The notes under the pieces were generated by a model, which ran no database searches, was not told the origin of the DNA, and saw only the letters and a list, made by a program, of their open reading frames with translations. A stretch of DNA of 64,000 nt. Origin: Angiostrongylus vasorum (lineage: Eukaryota; Nematoda; Chromadorea; Rhabditida; Metastrongylidae). Shown piece after piece: positions 38,001-51,100 of the stretch. The translations under genes and the position numbers were made by a program. The number at the start of each line of letters is the position of its first letter. Within the stretch, counting starts at the first letter, position 1. The stretch is taken from contig JADANN010000262.1 in assembly GCA_018806985.1 (NCBI GenBank), forward strand, positions 62,001 to 126,000, read 5' to 3'.

Positions 38001-41000
38001 TTGAAAGAAAACGATGACACACCAGCGCTGTTTACTGAAATGGGCGAATTAGGCTTGAACGAATGGAGGGAGACGGCTCGTTGGGTGAAGTTCGAGGAAG
38101 ATGTTGAACAAGGTGTTTATGTCAATACGACGCTATGTCTTGTTAAGACAAGAACTTTCAATAAAAAAATGTGTTGTATCAACTTGGAAGAACAATTTTC
38201 AACTAAACTTGGCAATAATAATCAAGTTATTTACTCCTGCTAAGTGTTCTTCATTATCTGATAGAACGTTGCTTAGGTGTATCCTTAATTTTCGATGGTT
38301 AATATTTTTGTCACTTCACCTATTTCAGAGCCGTTTTTATTTTCGAAAAAGTGAGAACGGATTCATATGCTGTTGACATGATAAAAGAAAAGTTCCTAAG
38401 AACATAAAAATGGCTCGGAAAAAGTAGGCAAAGTTATTAGACATCAGCCATCGAAAACCAAAAACGCTTTTGAACAACCTTATGTCGGCTCATCAAGGAC
38501 ACTTCGTGAGAACAAAATATATCTTGTCGTATCACCGTACTGTACAATTTTCTCTAGGTGGTAACCGATGGTCAAAACCACATGTGGCCACGCTTTCGCT
38601 TCACTCATTGTTTCAGTTGAGGAGTTGCCTGCTAAATGGTATCTTTATAAACGACATGCCAGAAGCCGATCTCCCAGCAATTATTGGTTAGTTTTTCATG
38701 GATAAGTTTTTTTTCTTTTTCAGACGTGTTTTCCAACTTGAAGAGCCTTTCATCGTTTATTGTTTCAATGTTTTCTATTCTTAAGTAGTGTTGTTTTAAG
38801 AAATAGAGCGATTTATTATTACTATAGGGCGTATGCAGTGAAGTTAAAGGTACTGTGCAGTAATCACCTTGTTTTGGTTGGATCCCTGTTCAAGGACAAA
38901 CCAAGCCTTCTTTCTGTCCATTTTCAGCAACTTGGTACCACACTTGAATGGGAGGATGAAAAATCACTGACTTGATAAATCCGTAGGCCTCTTTACCCCC
39001 TACCCGAGTCATTTTATGGGCCAGTTACGAATTCATTCACCTCTACATGATTGAGGTAGTCCAGTGAACGGGGTATACCTAAGGAGCTTATTAAATCCGA
39101 GAGCTTCATGCTCTGAGCTTTGCCATTTCTGTACTAGGTGGACATGCGTTATCCACTACTTGCAGCTGTTAAGAGTCAGAATCCCAATGCATGGCAGTAT
39201 AGGTGTTTTCGGATTTTATGAAAGCAGTTTCAAAACCATTTCAAGGGTTATGATCAAATGGGCGTCGGCTATTAAAATGGTAGTAGTCAATAGTGTGTGT
39301 TGACAAAGCGAATCGACTTAATCTAGATGTAATTACTGTGCAGTCTCGTATTATTGTTTATACACCTAAATATATTTATACCACGGCCCCGTATTGCAAC
39401 CCTATTCATATATTTGATGGAAATTTGTACTAATTTTATCCCAATATGTAAAAATTCATCCTTAAATCACAAAATTTGTACAAATTCTGTGAATTTAATT
39501 AACTCCTTTTATGGTAGATCGGACTCGATGGCAGTATCTCTGGCCATTTCAAGAATGAATACCGTCGGCTAGTTAAAGAACGAGTTCGGTGTTTGAATAC
39601 TGAAAGTGAACTAATTTCTACCGATTTTTTCGTGTGTAGAGAACTATACAGCCACTGCAGCTGCTGCTGCTACACTGAAGAAATTAAAATCCATTTCTAA
39701 TACTTGGAAAACCTAATTTCTTACTCGAGTCCAACATAGACATCCAGTCCTATACACATGTTCACGTTCTCAGGACCACTTTAGTTGGATTTGTGATCTC
39801 ATCTGGAGAACTCCATATTTCAGTACTCACAGCAAAATTACGTTTTGGTTCACATTAAGGTGCATAAAATTGTTTGGTAACAGAAATAAGAGTCAGACCT
39901 TCTTTTTCAACCCACTGGTTTTTTTTCGGCTGGTGACATAAGCTTTTTACCACAAATGAAAATTTCTCAACAGAAGAAAAATTTTTCGTGACACTAGTCA
40001 CGTTTTCCAAGCAGTTTTGAGTTTCCGATGGACATTTAGGGCGTTTACATGGGCTTAAGAAAACGAAGAGATGATATGGAAGTGGTTCTTCATATTTGGG
40101 TGGCAAAAAGTTTGTTGTAGGTCCTGTTTAGGATTGATTTTCTAAGGACCACTTTATCATACTTCTTTCTATAATTTTCTATTGAAACTACACTTCATTG
40201 TTAGCAACAAATCTTCAGAAACATTACGAAACAGAAATGAATTGTTCTAAGCCATTCATGTCTTCTAGTCGAGGTACACAATGGAACAATTTGTTGTCGA
40301 AGTGAAAGAGATGAGTAGAAGACAATAGAAATGTTATGGTTCAGACTGACATTCTTAGCATTCATCGATTCAGACTGCTATAGATATTTGGTAGTAATTT
40401 GGCAACGGAAGTAGTGACAAGATTACGATAGTTTGAAATAAACAAACCAATCTCGACTAATATTTCATTTAGGTTTTTTTCATTAATGAAACGTTTTTAA
40501 TGCTAAGACACTATCGATTATTCTTTATACCTTTGGGGAAAAAAGGGCTCGTGTGGCGCAGTGGAAGGAGGCGCCACTGCGGACACACATGTGGAATCGA
40601 TCCCCGCGCCCATGGCCCACCAAGCCTTCCATCTCTCCGGGGTCGGCGAATTGGTACCAGCCTTGTCTGGGAGGATAGCAGCACTGGCTCGATACATTGG
40701 CAGGCCGCCGCGACGAGTCATTATAAAGGCCAGATGTGTATTTAATCACCTCCAACGATGCTTAATGAAGACGAATGCATGGCGCATCCTTCAAGGATTG
40801 ATCAACGCCGAGAGCTTCAGAGCTTCAGCTTCACCCTTACGAAATAGTTACAGTTTTTTTTTGGAGACGACCATTTTTTAAATTAGTGGGACCTTAATCT
40901 TCAACACTGGCTCTCATTTGATCTCGCGAAAGATATCCTTGTCATGCTGACAAGATTACATGAGGCTGTTATAAAACTATTTTGTAGCTGACATTCTTGC

Positions 41001-42079
41001 ACCATCGAGTCGAGTATCTACACCTGTTAATTTTACTGGTCTCTATAGTCTATAAGCATCTCATATAAGCTTAAAAAATAAGCGAATTTAGGGCCAAGAT
41101 AATGAAATGCTCACTTTTAGAGCTTGCCATAATGTCGGATTTGGAATATTATGCTCTGTCATCTTCTATGAATGAATTAGATGCAGTCTTTCATATCACT
41201 AGCGGCAGTTGTCATAGTTACGTTTATGCCCGCCATTAATGTGCTAATGACAGGACATTCCACTAGTAAATACGGAATGAATGTGGGACGACCCATTGGA
41301 GTAAAAGTGGGACATGTGGAAATAAACGTGTGGGATACATCGTCATGTATCCTTCATAAGTTTTTTTTTGACCCCTAAACATGTACTATTGGGGGGTTAC
41401 AAGAAAAAAAACTATAAAGCATCGTATGGTTGTAATGTGGGTAAGGTAATGGCTGTAGTTTGCATTGCGATGATTTTTGGCACATGTGTTGTAGAAATGA
41501 CTTCCTAATAAAGAGAACTGTCCCTGATGACTTTCGATGTTTTACTCTCTTAAAAGTCGAAGGTGAAATCAAATTACGAAATCATCGATGAGAGTTTCTG
41601 CGGGACTCCCATTGCAAAAAGGTTCTAATGTTTATCGATGGAACATAGGTAAGAGTTTGGCGTACTAAACCACTACGGAAAACAAGAATTAGTCATTCTC
41701 ATTTCCAAATTTTCATTTCGAATGGTAAGGTTCACTCATATTTTTTAAATCTGAACTTCAATGATGTGCCTAGATTTTGGTCTTCTCGATGTTAATTTTT
41801 TTGGGTAAACACAGCAAAGGGAATTCACGAAACTTCCAACATGTCGTAGACCATTAGTCATTGTGGCGGTCTGCCTCCCACATTCTTATTCTGAGGCGCA
41901 TTCGATTCGCATTTTCTGCGAGTCGAACTATGAGTTGCACTACTTAAGCAGAAGTCGGGCCCATCAGCCGCTCCGAAACGCTCTCGCTGAATTCTGTTGA
42001 GCTTCGCGAATGCAAACGAGATTGAAACGATGTCGTACTGGGGGGATTCGCTTGAAGAAACGAGATCATATATGTATAC

Positions 42080-42149
<70 letters not shown>

Positions 42150-45100
42150 ATACAGACATGTGCGCATACATATGTATGCATATGTTATGTATAGATACGT
42201 ATATACACATACATTATGCATATACCTACAGGCATGCAGACATTATCCGCATATATATATATATATTTATTTATTTATTTATTTATTTGTTTTCCGCGAC
42301 TCCTCTTTCAAAAACTGCTGTGCAGATCTCACCAATTGTCGCGTTCGATTCGTTTTCTCGCATCCATCATCCATAAAGACCTTACAACTTTAACATGTGG
42401 TTTCGGCTGCTGATTGTGGATTTTCACTTCACCTCGGATGTCGTAGAATGCTGGTCGAGTCGATTCTCACTGCATTTCTGAGGTAGCTGGTTAGAGTGTT
42501 CCCAGCTGGATTGCATAGTGCGTTTTTTTTTTTCCCGGACAAATCCGGTACCAATTTCCCGACCCCAGATGGATGAGAGGCTTGGTGAGCCCGCATGGGT
42601 ATCGGAGCAGCACTGTGCTCATGATGTCCGGCATCACTACCACTGTGCTCTATGCGATGGTTGAACAGTCCGTTATCACTAATTGTGCAGACCCCAGCAT
42701 AATCACCATTTTTCGGAGATTTGCTGGTAAGTCTGCCCCCAGGTCGTCACCACCGCAGGCAGTCGCAGACCTTGTGGATCAGAGGGAGATTTGCTACCAT
42801 GCGACTAATTCGATGCCAGGACGGTGGTGGATCATTGTATTGGTTTACTCTTAGCTAGGCTTCCTGATGGAAACGCCGGACCCCTTCTCAGCTTGGGGGA
42901 CCCTGCCGGGGATACGAATCCCCCCGCTGTACATCGCAGTCTGACACCCAGGAACACCTTCCAGCCACGGTGAGGCGGTAAACCGTTGAGAGGATATATA
43001 ATACTTTTTTCAAATTTTAACTATATTTTAACACTAGAAAGGTTATGACGTTCGGGAAATCGTCGTTCACCCTAGAACTTCTATGCCGTTTATTTCTACA
43101 AGAAAGCAAGAGACAGACTTCTTTTCGTAATCGGTGATTTTGTTGCAAAGATGAACCCTATATGTGCGTGATCAAGCAATAACTCTCACCTGAACTTTAT
43201 AGAAAGACCCATTGTTTAAAAAAATCTTCTATAAATGGCGAAGGAAGAAAGCGTGTAGAAGCCACTCAGTTGTTGGTCATCAATGCGAGACTAAAAAAGG
43301 AACAACGATGACTAACGCTGTGATAAATAATTGCAACGACGAGGGTTTTATGGTTTCAATGAGTGGTCGGAGATGCTTTGCTTGTATTTTTAGAATTCTA
43401 AGATACTTAACGAACATTTTTTTCAACTGGAAATTACTTCCTTCGGCGAAAAGGTCGAAGTTGCTTTAGTTTCTTTCCGAACCTTTCTTCCTGTTCAGAA
43501 TCGTTAGTCGATGAATTTGTGAAAGAAGGTGACATTGAGGAGGATATGCGCAATGAACTTCGGGAAATTCTAATGCGAAAGCATGTCCATCAATATGAAC
43601 AAGTGAGTTGAAAGTTCAACAGGATACGGTGTGAGTTTTTGTGTTGTGAATCGCTGACAGCATTTTGATAGCTGCATTTTTAGCGTGAGTTTCGTTTTAT
43701 ACAGTCAACGACGAAGTACATTTGAGAGCATGTTGACGCGCTAATGTTAGGCTTAGCTGTTTTGGATGTTTGAGGCTAAAAAGAATGGTTCAAACGGTGA
43801 GAAAAGCGGATTTCTAAACACGGTACGTTCAATATCCGACATTGGAAAGTCGTTTTCACATGGACGCAATCTTGGAAAATTGGATAAGGAATTGGAAAAG
43901 GAACCATTTGGGCCGCAGTTAGAGTTACCTAAGGTTCGCTGATTTTCGGATATAACGAAAAACTGCGAAAATCCTATAGCGATGCTTAAACATCAAAAAT
44001 AATTCTTTTAAATCTCACCATTTCTATGTTTAGGTTGAGTCGATGCCTCGTGATATGAACAAGGATGGCTCAGCAGATGTTAGTAAGGGCAACACGCATT
44101 TCCTTAAAAAGCTTCCTCCTGGAGTCGAGGCTAGCAATGTTCTTATTGGAGAGGTATATGTTTTTGTGCTTCTGAATATTAATACGCTCGGCTTTTTATT
44201 CCTCCTTCGTTTCACTAGAACTATACTGTTTGTTTTCCACTGGGAATTCGCGGCAATCCCTCTATGCCCCCAGACTGGGCTGCTTGGAAAGCACTAATTT
44301 GTGTGGTGTATTTGATTCAGAATTCATAATTTATCCGGGTTGCCGTGAATATCGTCCTCGACCGTTCGTTCGATAGTCGCAGAAATCGCTTTTGTCGTGA
44401 TCATAATTCATAGTCTCAGGATTCCGTAAAACTATACTTAACAATTATTCAAGGTGTAATGACAGTGAGGGGAAAAGAGCAAATATTTTCAAGCCGAGGG
44501 AGATGTCTACGTGTGAACCATGAACTATCTTTATGCATGATGGTTGCAAACAGGACAAAAAGAATGTCGTCGAAGAATTAATGGGAACCACAAAATTTTT
44601 GAGGACATGACACCTGGTTACTTAAGCGTTTGATTCAACAACAGATAACCGTCGAGTGGAAACGAATTAAACGCTTTTCTACCGAGATTATAAATTTAGA
44701 ATAGAGGTTGCGGCAGTTTTCTTTAAAACAAAGTCGTATAATCATTTGTTTATTTAATCATTTATCTATTGATTTATTTATTTATTTCTGCAACAATTAG
44801 GACAGCACCAATTCCACATTTATTCCATTCTGTCGCGGTTTTCGTCTATAGTCATGCTCACTTCCCAACATAATGTCTTCAACGATTGTCGTCCTGTAAT
44901 CCGTAAATCGTTTCCAGCTGTGCAAACACCTCTTGTGGATGATGTTCCCAAAAGACGATTAAATACTCTGAGATGCGCTTTATATTTCTCTTCGTCCATC
45001 TGTTATCGGCTAATTTTCTATGTTGTAAACTGCAAAGTCTGACATGAGGTTGAGCTTCAGAAACTTCTTCTTACACTTTTCGGTGGTGCATTCTCAAGAA

Positions 45101-48100
45101 AAGGAGTCTACCAATCTCGATTTATTCTACACCATACCATAGGTTTTCAACAGGGACAAGACAACCACGCCAAAAATTCTTTACTAGTGTATGATTTTTT
45201 TCCCTTCGAATGTGTATTTTTGTGTTGGTCGTGTGAGGAAGTCGGCTTGATGTTGGATGGCTTTGAAACTGTTCCTTTTCACGCTGCTGCACTTGAACTC
45301 TAGTTCCGTCTAATTTATGGTGTGCTGCATGTGTTGGTGAGAAGCAAATAGTGATCAAGGTCTCCTAAGTAGGTTGAGTGATCTTACGTTAGGCGGAATA
45401 ATCGCGCTCCTCTTTCCATTGTATATTTGGTAGGAACTCAATCTTCTTATTGCCGTATGTCTGCGTGCTCTCTGTTTCAAAGCGGTATTCTTAAACTTGA
45501 CGTGATTTGCGACCTCTAGTGTGGGTAGCGGAGTTAAAAGGAAAAGTTGATTTATCCAAAATCATTGTTTGGTATAGTTTAACCAATATCTACAAGCTGC
45601 AAGTGGCATAGTCCATACACTACACTTCAAACCGCATCACAACCTCTCCTTGCTCTTCATCGTTGTAGTTGCAGAGCAACAACTAGTTCTCATGACATTT
45701 CATAAAAAGTGGTGTTTTCGTCCGCTAGTGTGTTGGTGGCAACACGAAATTTTATCGCATTCCACGAAAGCTCTCACTGTCTGCGGGACTGGCTTCCGTT
45801 TTACAAGTTACAGTGTGGTTGATGGTCGAGGTAATTCTTGTGAAGTAGAACAACTATAAAGCTACACCATTTCAAGACCATTACTGATGTCTATTGCATT
45901 TTCGCTTTCTGGATCTGGAGAACTTTGTTCCCTTAGGAGTGGATTTTCGAAGCAACAGCTATTTCTTACATAGTCACACTCCCTAATTAAGCCCTTTCGA
46001 ACAAACAGACTCCCTAGTTTATATTCCAAGTCTTCTATATCCAGAGAAATTTGCACAATTATATTATGGTAGAGAGCCTAAGTGGATTTTTTCTTAACCA
46101 ATAGATATAGAGAGTCTGAGGTCTTTTATCTTTTCTCTCAATTTTTTAATGGCTAAAACATTTTCGCTCAGAATCATAACGTTCAGAATACCTCTGAACA
46201 ATCCTATCTCATTAACCATATTTTCTTCTAGCAGTTGGATCGTCCAGTTCTACAAAAATTATGTACGCTGTGACCCGTAGTTTAGCTTTTTTTTCCAGGT
46301 GGACTTCCTACAACGTCATATTTGCGCGTTCGTTCGCCTTAAAACTGCTAACGTTCTTGGTGATCTAACTGAGGCATGTACAATAGTTTTTACCTGGATT
46401 GAGCTTTGGGTATACTAATATTTTGTGGTTCTTGTTTAGGTTCCTGTTCCTACTCGATTTATTTTTTTATTACTCGGCCCTACTGGTCATGGACCTCAAT
46501 ATAGGGAGATCGGCCGTGCAATTGCGACTCTCATGGCCGATGAGGTATGCCTGCAGTTTTTTCCCTTTATTGTTTGCATTTTTAACTGCATACGTATACT
46601 TATAGCCACATTTATATTGAAATGTATTTTGAGACGGCCCATATTTTCTGAGAAATGTTTGCGACTATACGACCTAACTGTCGATTTCAGATCTTCCACG
46701 ACGTTGCGTATAAAGCTCGTAACAAGGAGGATATGTTAGATGGTGTAGACGAATTCTTGGACCAGGTGAGTGGTGTAGATTTCGTTATGCATAATTATCA
46801 GCTACTGAAAACAGTAAGTTTGGTATTTATAAGGTTCACCTAACAAGGTTTAAAGGATAAGGATAAAGCTCTCGTTGTTGATCAATCCATGAGGGATGCG
46901 CCATGAATTCGACCTCATTAAACATCGTTAAAGGTGATTGAATGCATATCTGGCCTATACATTGACTTGCCGTTGTTTACCGATATATCGAGCCAGTGCT
47001 GCTCTCCTTCCAGACAAGTCTGGTACCAGTTTTCCTACCCGGAGGCACAGAAGGCTTGATGAGCCTGGGGGCGCGAGATCGAACCCATGTGTATTGCAGG
47101 GCACCTCCAACCGCTGCAGTACACGCTCCTCTTAACAAGGGTTATTGCCGCTAAATTAATTTCTGATTTCTTAGAATCAAAGTAGTATTTATTTAGGTCA
47201 CTGTACTACCTCCAGGAGAATGGGACCCTACTATACGTATTGAACCACCTAATCAGATCCCTTCACAAGAGAAGAGGAAACAGGTATAGTTCGAAGAAAA
47301 AGTGAAACTTACCCTATTGAGAGTTCAGTGTGCCAACTTTCTTTGAACAGATTGGTCAGGAGTTGCTACTCGAAAAAGTGGAAATGACGGGTGGACCGAG
47401 TAAAGGAAAAGATGAGCTTGAGGAGGAAGAGGCTGGACATGGCAGTGATCCCGCACTGAGACGCACGGGACGATTGTTTGGTGGCCTGATTTTGGATATC
47501 AAAAGAAAAGTAGAAGCATTTTCGTTACTTTGTAGTGTTCTGTAGATTTTCAGTTCATTATTCTAGTTGGTGCCTTTAAATTTCTTTTCTATTCTAGGCT
47601 CCGCACTATATCAGTGACTTTACGGATGCTTTCAATTTGCAATGTTTGGCAACAATGTGTTTCATGTACTTCGCACTTCTGGCACCAATCGTAACATTTG
47701 GTGGACTGCTTGAGGAAGCAACCCATCAGCGGATGGCGGCTATGGAAAATATCTTCGGAGGTGGGGTCAAAATTATAGGAGAGTGTGACTTCGATGAGAT
47801 AAATTGGCCTAGGAGAATTAGCCTTTAAAAACTTACTTATTTCTTTTGTTTACACTGCAGTCTATTTGTCTTTAGTCCTCGTTTTTTCTGATTCTTTTCT
47901 ATGAAGTGTTTCACTTCGTTACTACTTGTAATCAACTGTAATTGTGATCGATACACGAGTCCGGTGGAGATTAATAGCTGTGTTCATTACTTGTATCATC
48001 TGTCATCCCCGTTGATCGTCGAGTGATTTGAGCTGGCGCCAACAAATCTTCCATTTTTCGTTGTCGCGTGTAGGTGTAGCCCAGTGGGCGTGTTCGCTCT

Positions 48101-51100
48101 AGGAACTTGTTGAGCATCATGCCTTTTTTTCCGGCGTTCTTGTGAAGAACTCTGACCACCAAGTCGGTGGTCTTCCTGCAGTACGTTTGCCATCCCGAGG
48201 AATCCAGTCACTAACGGCTCTTGTCCATCGATTACCGTTCGTACGCATTACGTGTGCGGCACACCTCATCCTGGAGAATTTTTTGATCGTTGACGTAGGT
48301 CGGAGCTTCTGATCCGTTCCTTCACATGTGTGACACGGAATACTCCTAGCATCGTTATTTCGACTGCGCGTTAAATAACGTTGAGTGATCTTTCATCCAG
48401 CTTACGCACCGACCAGGTTTCTGACGCATACTTGAGGGCAGGAAGTACCGTTGAGTGGAAAAGGCGGGCACGGAATCGCGTGTTCTTTGTTCTCCTAACT
48501 ACTTCCTCGATGCTCTTGAAAGCTCCCCTAAGCCGCTCGTTTCCTTCTGCTCAACTCTGGAGCTAAATCCTTCATCATGTTGATTTCCCGACCTAGATAG
48601 ACGTATTTGGAGCATTTGGAGATATTCGTTCCGTTTAGTGTGAATGGGGCATACGAAACCAATCCGTTTCTCATGAACACCGTTTCTGTGAGAGTTAGTA
48701 GAAGACCAGTCTTTCCACAGGCTTTATCAAAGTTGGTAAGCGTACGTTCCGCTTGGCTAATGTTTGGTGTTATAAGGACGATGTCATCAGCAAAGCGAAG
48801 ATGGTGTAATTGCCGACCGTCGATTTTCACTCCCATATTATCCCATTCCAAAGCTCGCATGACGTTCTCGAGGGTGACGGCGAATAATTTTGGCGAGGTG
48901 GTATCGCCCCTAGTTAAACCCTCCATTTGACGTCGATGTTAATATTGTTATGGATTGCTGATGTCTTAATTGTGAAATCTTTGTATAGCTATCGAAGAAT
49001 CTTTGTATACTGAGTAGGGACTCGCTAGCGGTCCAGGGTTTCCATGAAGCTTCTATCTCAGCTGGGTCAAAACTTTTCTTTAAATCGGTGAAAGTGAAAC
49101 TTTCGTGATACTTCATGCTTCCGATACGCAATACTTCCGCTTCTTGTTATCGTGTGGATGTGGTCCATCGTACTGAATCCTTTTCGAAACCCTGCTTGCT
49201 TACATTGCTGTCATTCTTCCAGTGTTTTGTCAATCCTGTTGAGGGTGGCTGGAGTGAAAGGTTTGTAGACGACAAACAGGAAACAGATTATGAGAAAGTT
49301 GTCGATATCGTGGAGGTCACCTTTCTTGATCAGTAACACAGTTTTGCTCGTATTTCACTGATTAGGAACTTGTATTTGAACAGGAAAAGTGTGAAAAGCC
49401 TTGGCACTGTATTCATGAGTGGTGGAAGGTTCTTCAGGTGTCCAGATCATATCCTGTGCGGGCCATCTGTTGTTCAGTTCTTCACCGATGAAATAGCATG
49501 TCGGATTACAGAAGCGGGAACCGGTGGTATGACATATCCATTTTCTTCTGTTTTCTATGATGGCAAGAGGAAGTGGCTATTGAAGAGATGAGATGTAACT
49601 ACTCCGTCTGGGCTTCGAAATGCAGTCATCTCATACCCTCATACCAAATGCTAATAATGATGGTTGATTGTGCGAACTGCTCACGGCATAAGTGCATGTT
49701 GGAGTATATTAGGGAAGAAGGAGAAAATTCTTAATAACTTGCACTTGGTAAAGCTTCGGTGGGCTTTACGAAAGCTTTTCCCGGTCTCTACAACTTCGTC
49801 CATAACTGGCGCTCTTCTATCTTTAAAGGTCTCCTGTCGCCTGTCTGCATCGTTTTGTAGAATTGCACGTGAGTTGGCGGTTGCCTATAGCTCGTGCGAT
49901 GCCAGCTTGACGGACGCATCAACTTGGGCGTTTATGAAGCAGACTTCTCTTGCTAACTTTGGATCTCTCAACTTTCGTAGCGCTAACGTGGAGATATTTA
50001 ATGAGCCGATCATATTCCTCTTCGATGTTATCAAGAACAGTATTTTCCGAATAGCCGACTAAGGAGCTGAATAAATCTGTTTGTGGTGGTTATTGAACTT
50101 AGTTTCTTTTGAATTTAGCGGCTTTCGCTCCATTCCGTGAGAAATGAAATTTTGCACAAAGGAGGCGATGGTTTGATCCCGTGTAAAATTCACCGACACC
50201 GGCTAGGCAACTCTTTCGTTACGGTTCTCTCAATTGGCAGACTCCTACTTCCAGCGTTGAGAGTGGCGCTTTTGGAATTGTGAATTACCATGAATACTCT
50301 TGGCCGTCATGGTAAACTTCAGACAGCCACTCACCCTGTTCGTTCCATTCTAATCCGTGGGTTCCAATATGATGTTCTTCAGACGCGTTTTTCTTGATCC
50401 ATTCTTAGCTTCAGTGGTAACCTTTAAGAATCTATGCTCTTCTCTGTAGAACTTTTCCAAGTCCATATAGAGCGCTTCTACTTCGCCTTCATTATAACTT
50501 TATGTCGGTGCGTAGACGACGAAGATTGTCGAAGTCGGTACTGGTCCACATTTCCTCAATCATAGGCGTCCGATTCCGGTTTTTAGTTGTTCGACTCCTC
50601 TACAATCGCGTGTTCCGAGTAACAGTTCTTCTCCGGTGTCATGGACGGCTTTGAATGGGTGTCGTCTTCTCGTCTCAGCTAATCCGATGACTTCTTCCCT
50701 TATCCATCTTGTCTACATGATGAGGTCTTCAATAGAGGAGTCATATGCAAGTGAGCGTGCATCGTAGGTACATATCGCCACCTTAGTCCTTTATAATTTA
50801 GGCAGTCTAGAATGGTCCAGGGATTTTAGCAGCCTCACCGTAATCGTCTTACCCAACGCTGCTGTATCGGGGGGCACTTTTGGGGTCAGGGGAATGAGGC
50901 TCGCTTATTTTACTGTGTTTAACCTTTGATACCTACGTATGGCTTGCCGAGCTGAGCCTGGTAGCTAGGTATACTCATATGTAGTTTGTCGGTCTCTGCA
51001 AGAGGAGATGAGGAGCCTATTTGTTTTAATTGACTCCCTAACCGCTTTCCATATAATTCCCAGTCACTTGGCTTTTTGGCCGATTTGACTCATATAATAG

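Larger units (their letters stand above)
38687..43498 (+). other. transporter intron of 4.8 kb
   Basis: Contains a SINE B copy (40.5 kb), an AT microsatellite (42.08 kb), a SINE C copy and a truncated family A copy (42.3-43.0 kb). The rest is A+T-rich and unassigned. Confidence 0.7.

Noticed and set aside
41858..42393. Tyr-Ile repeat open frames
   Set aside because: They are produced by an AT microsatellite.
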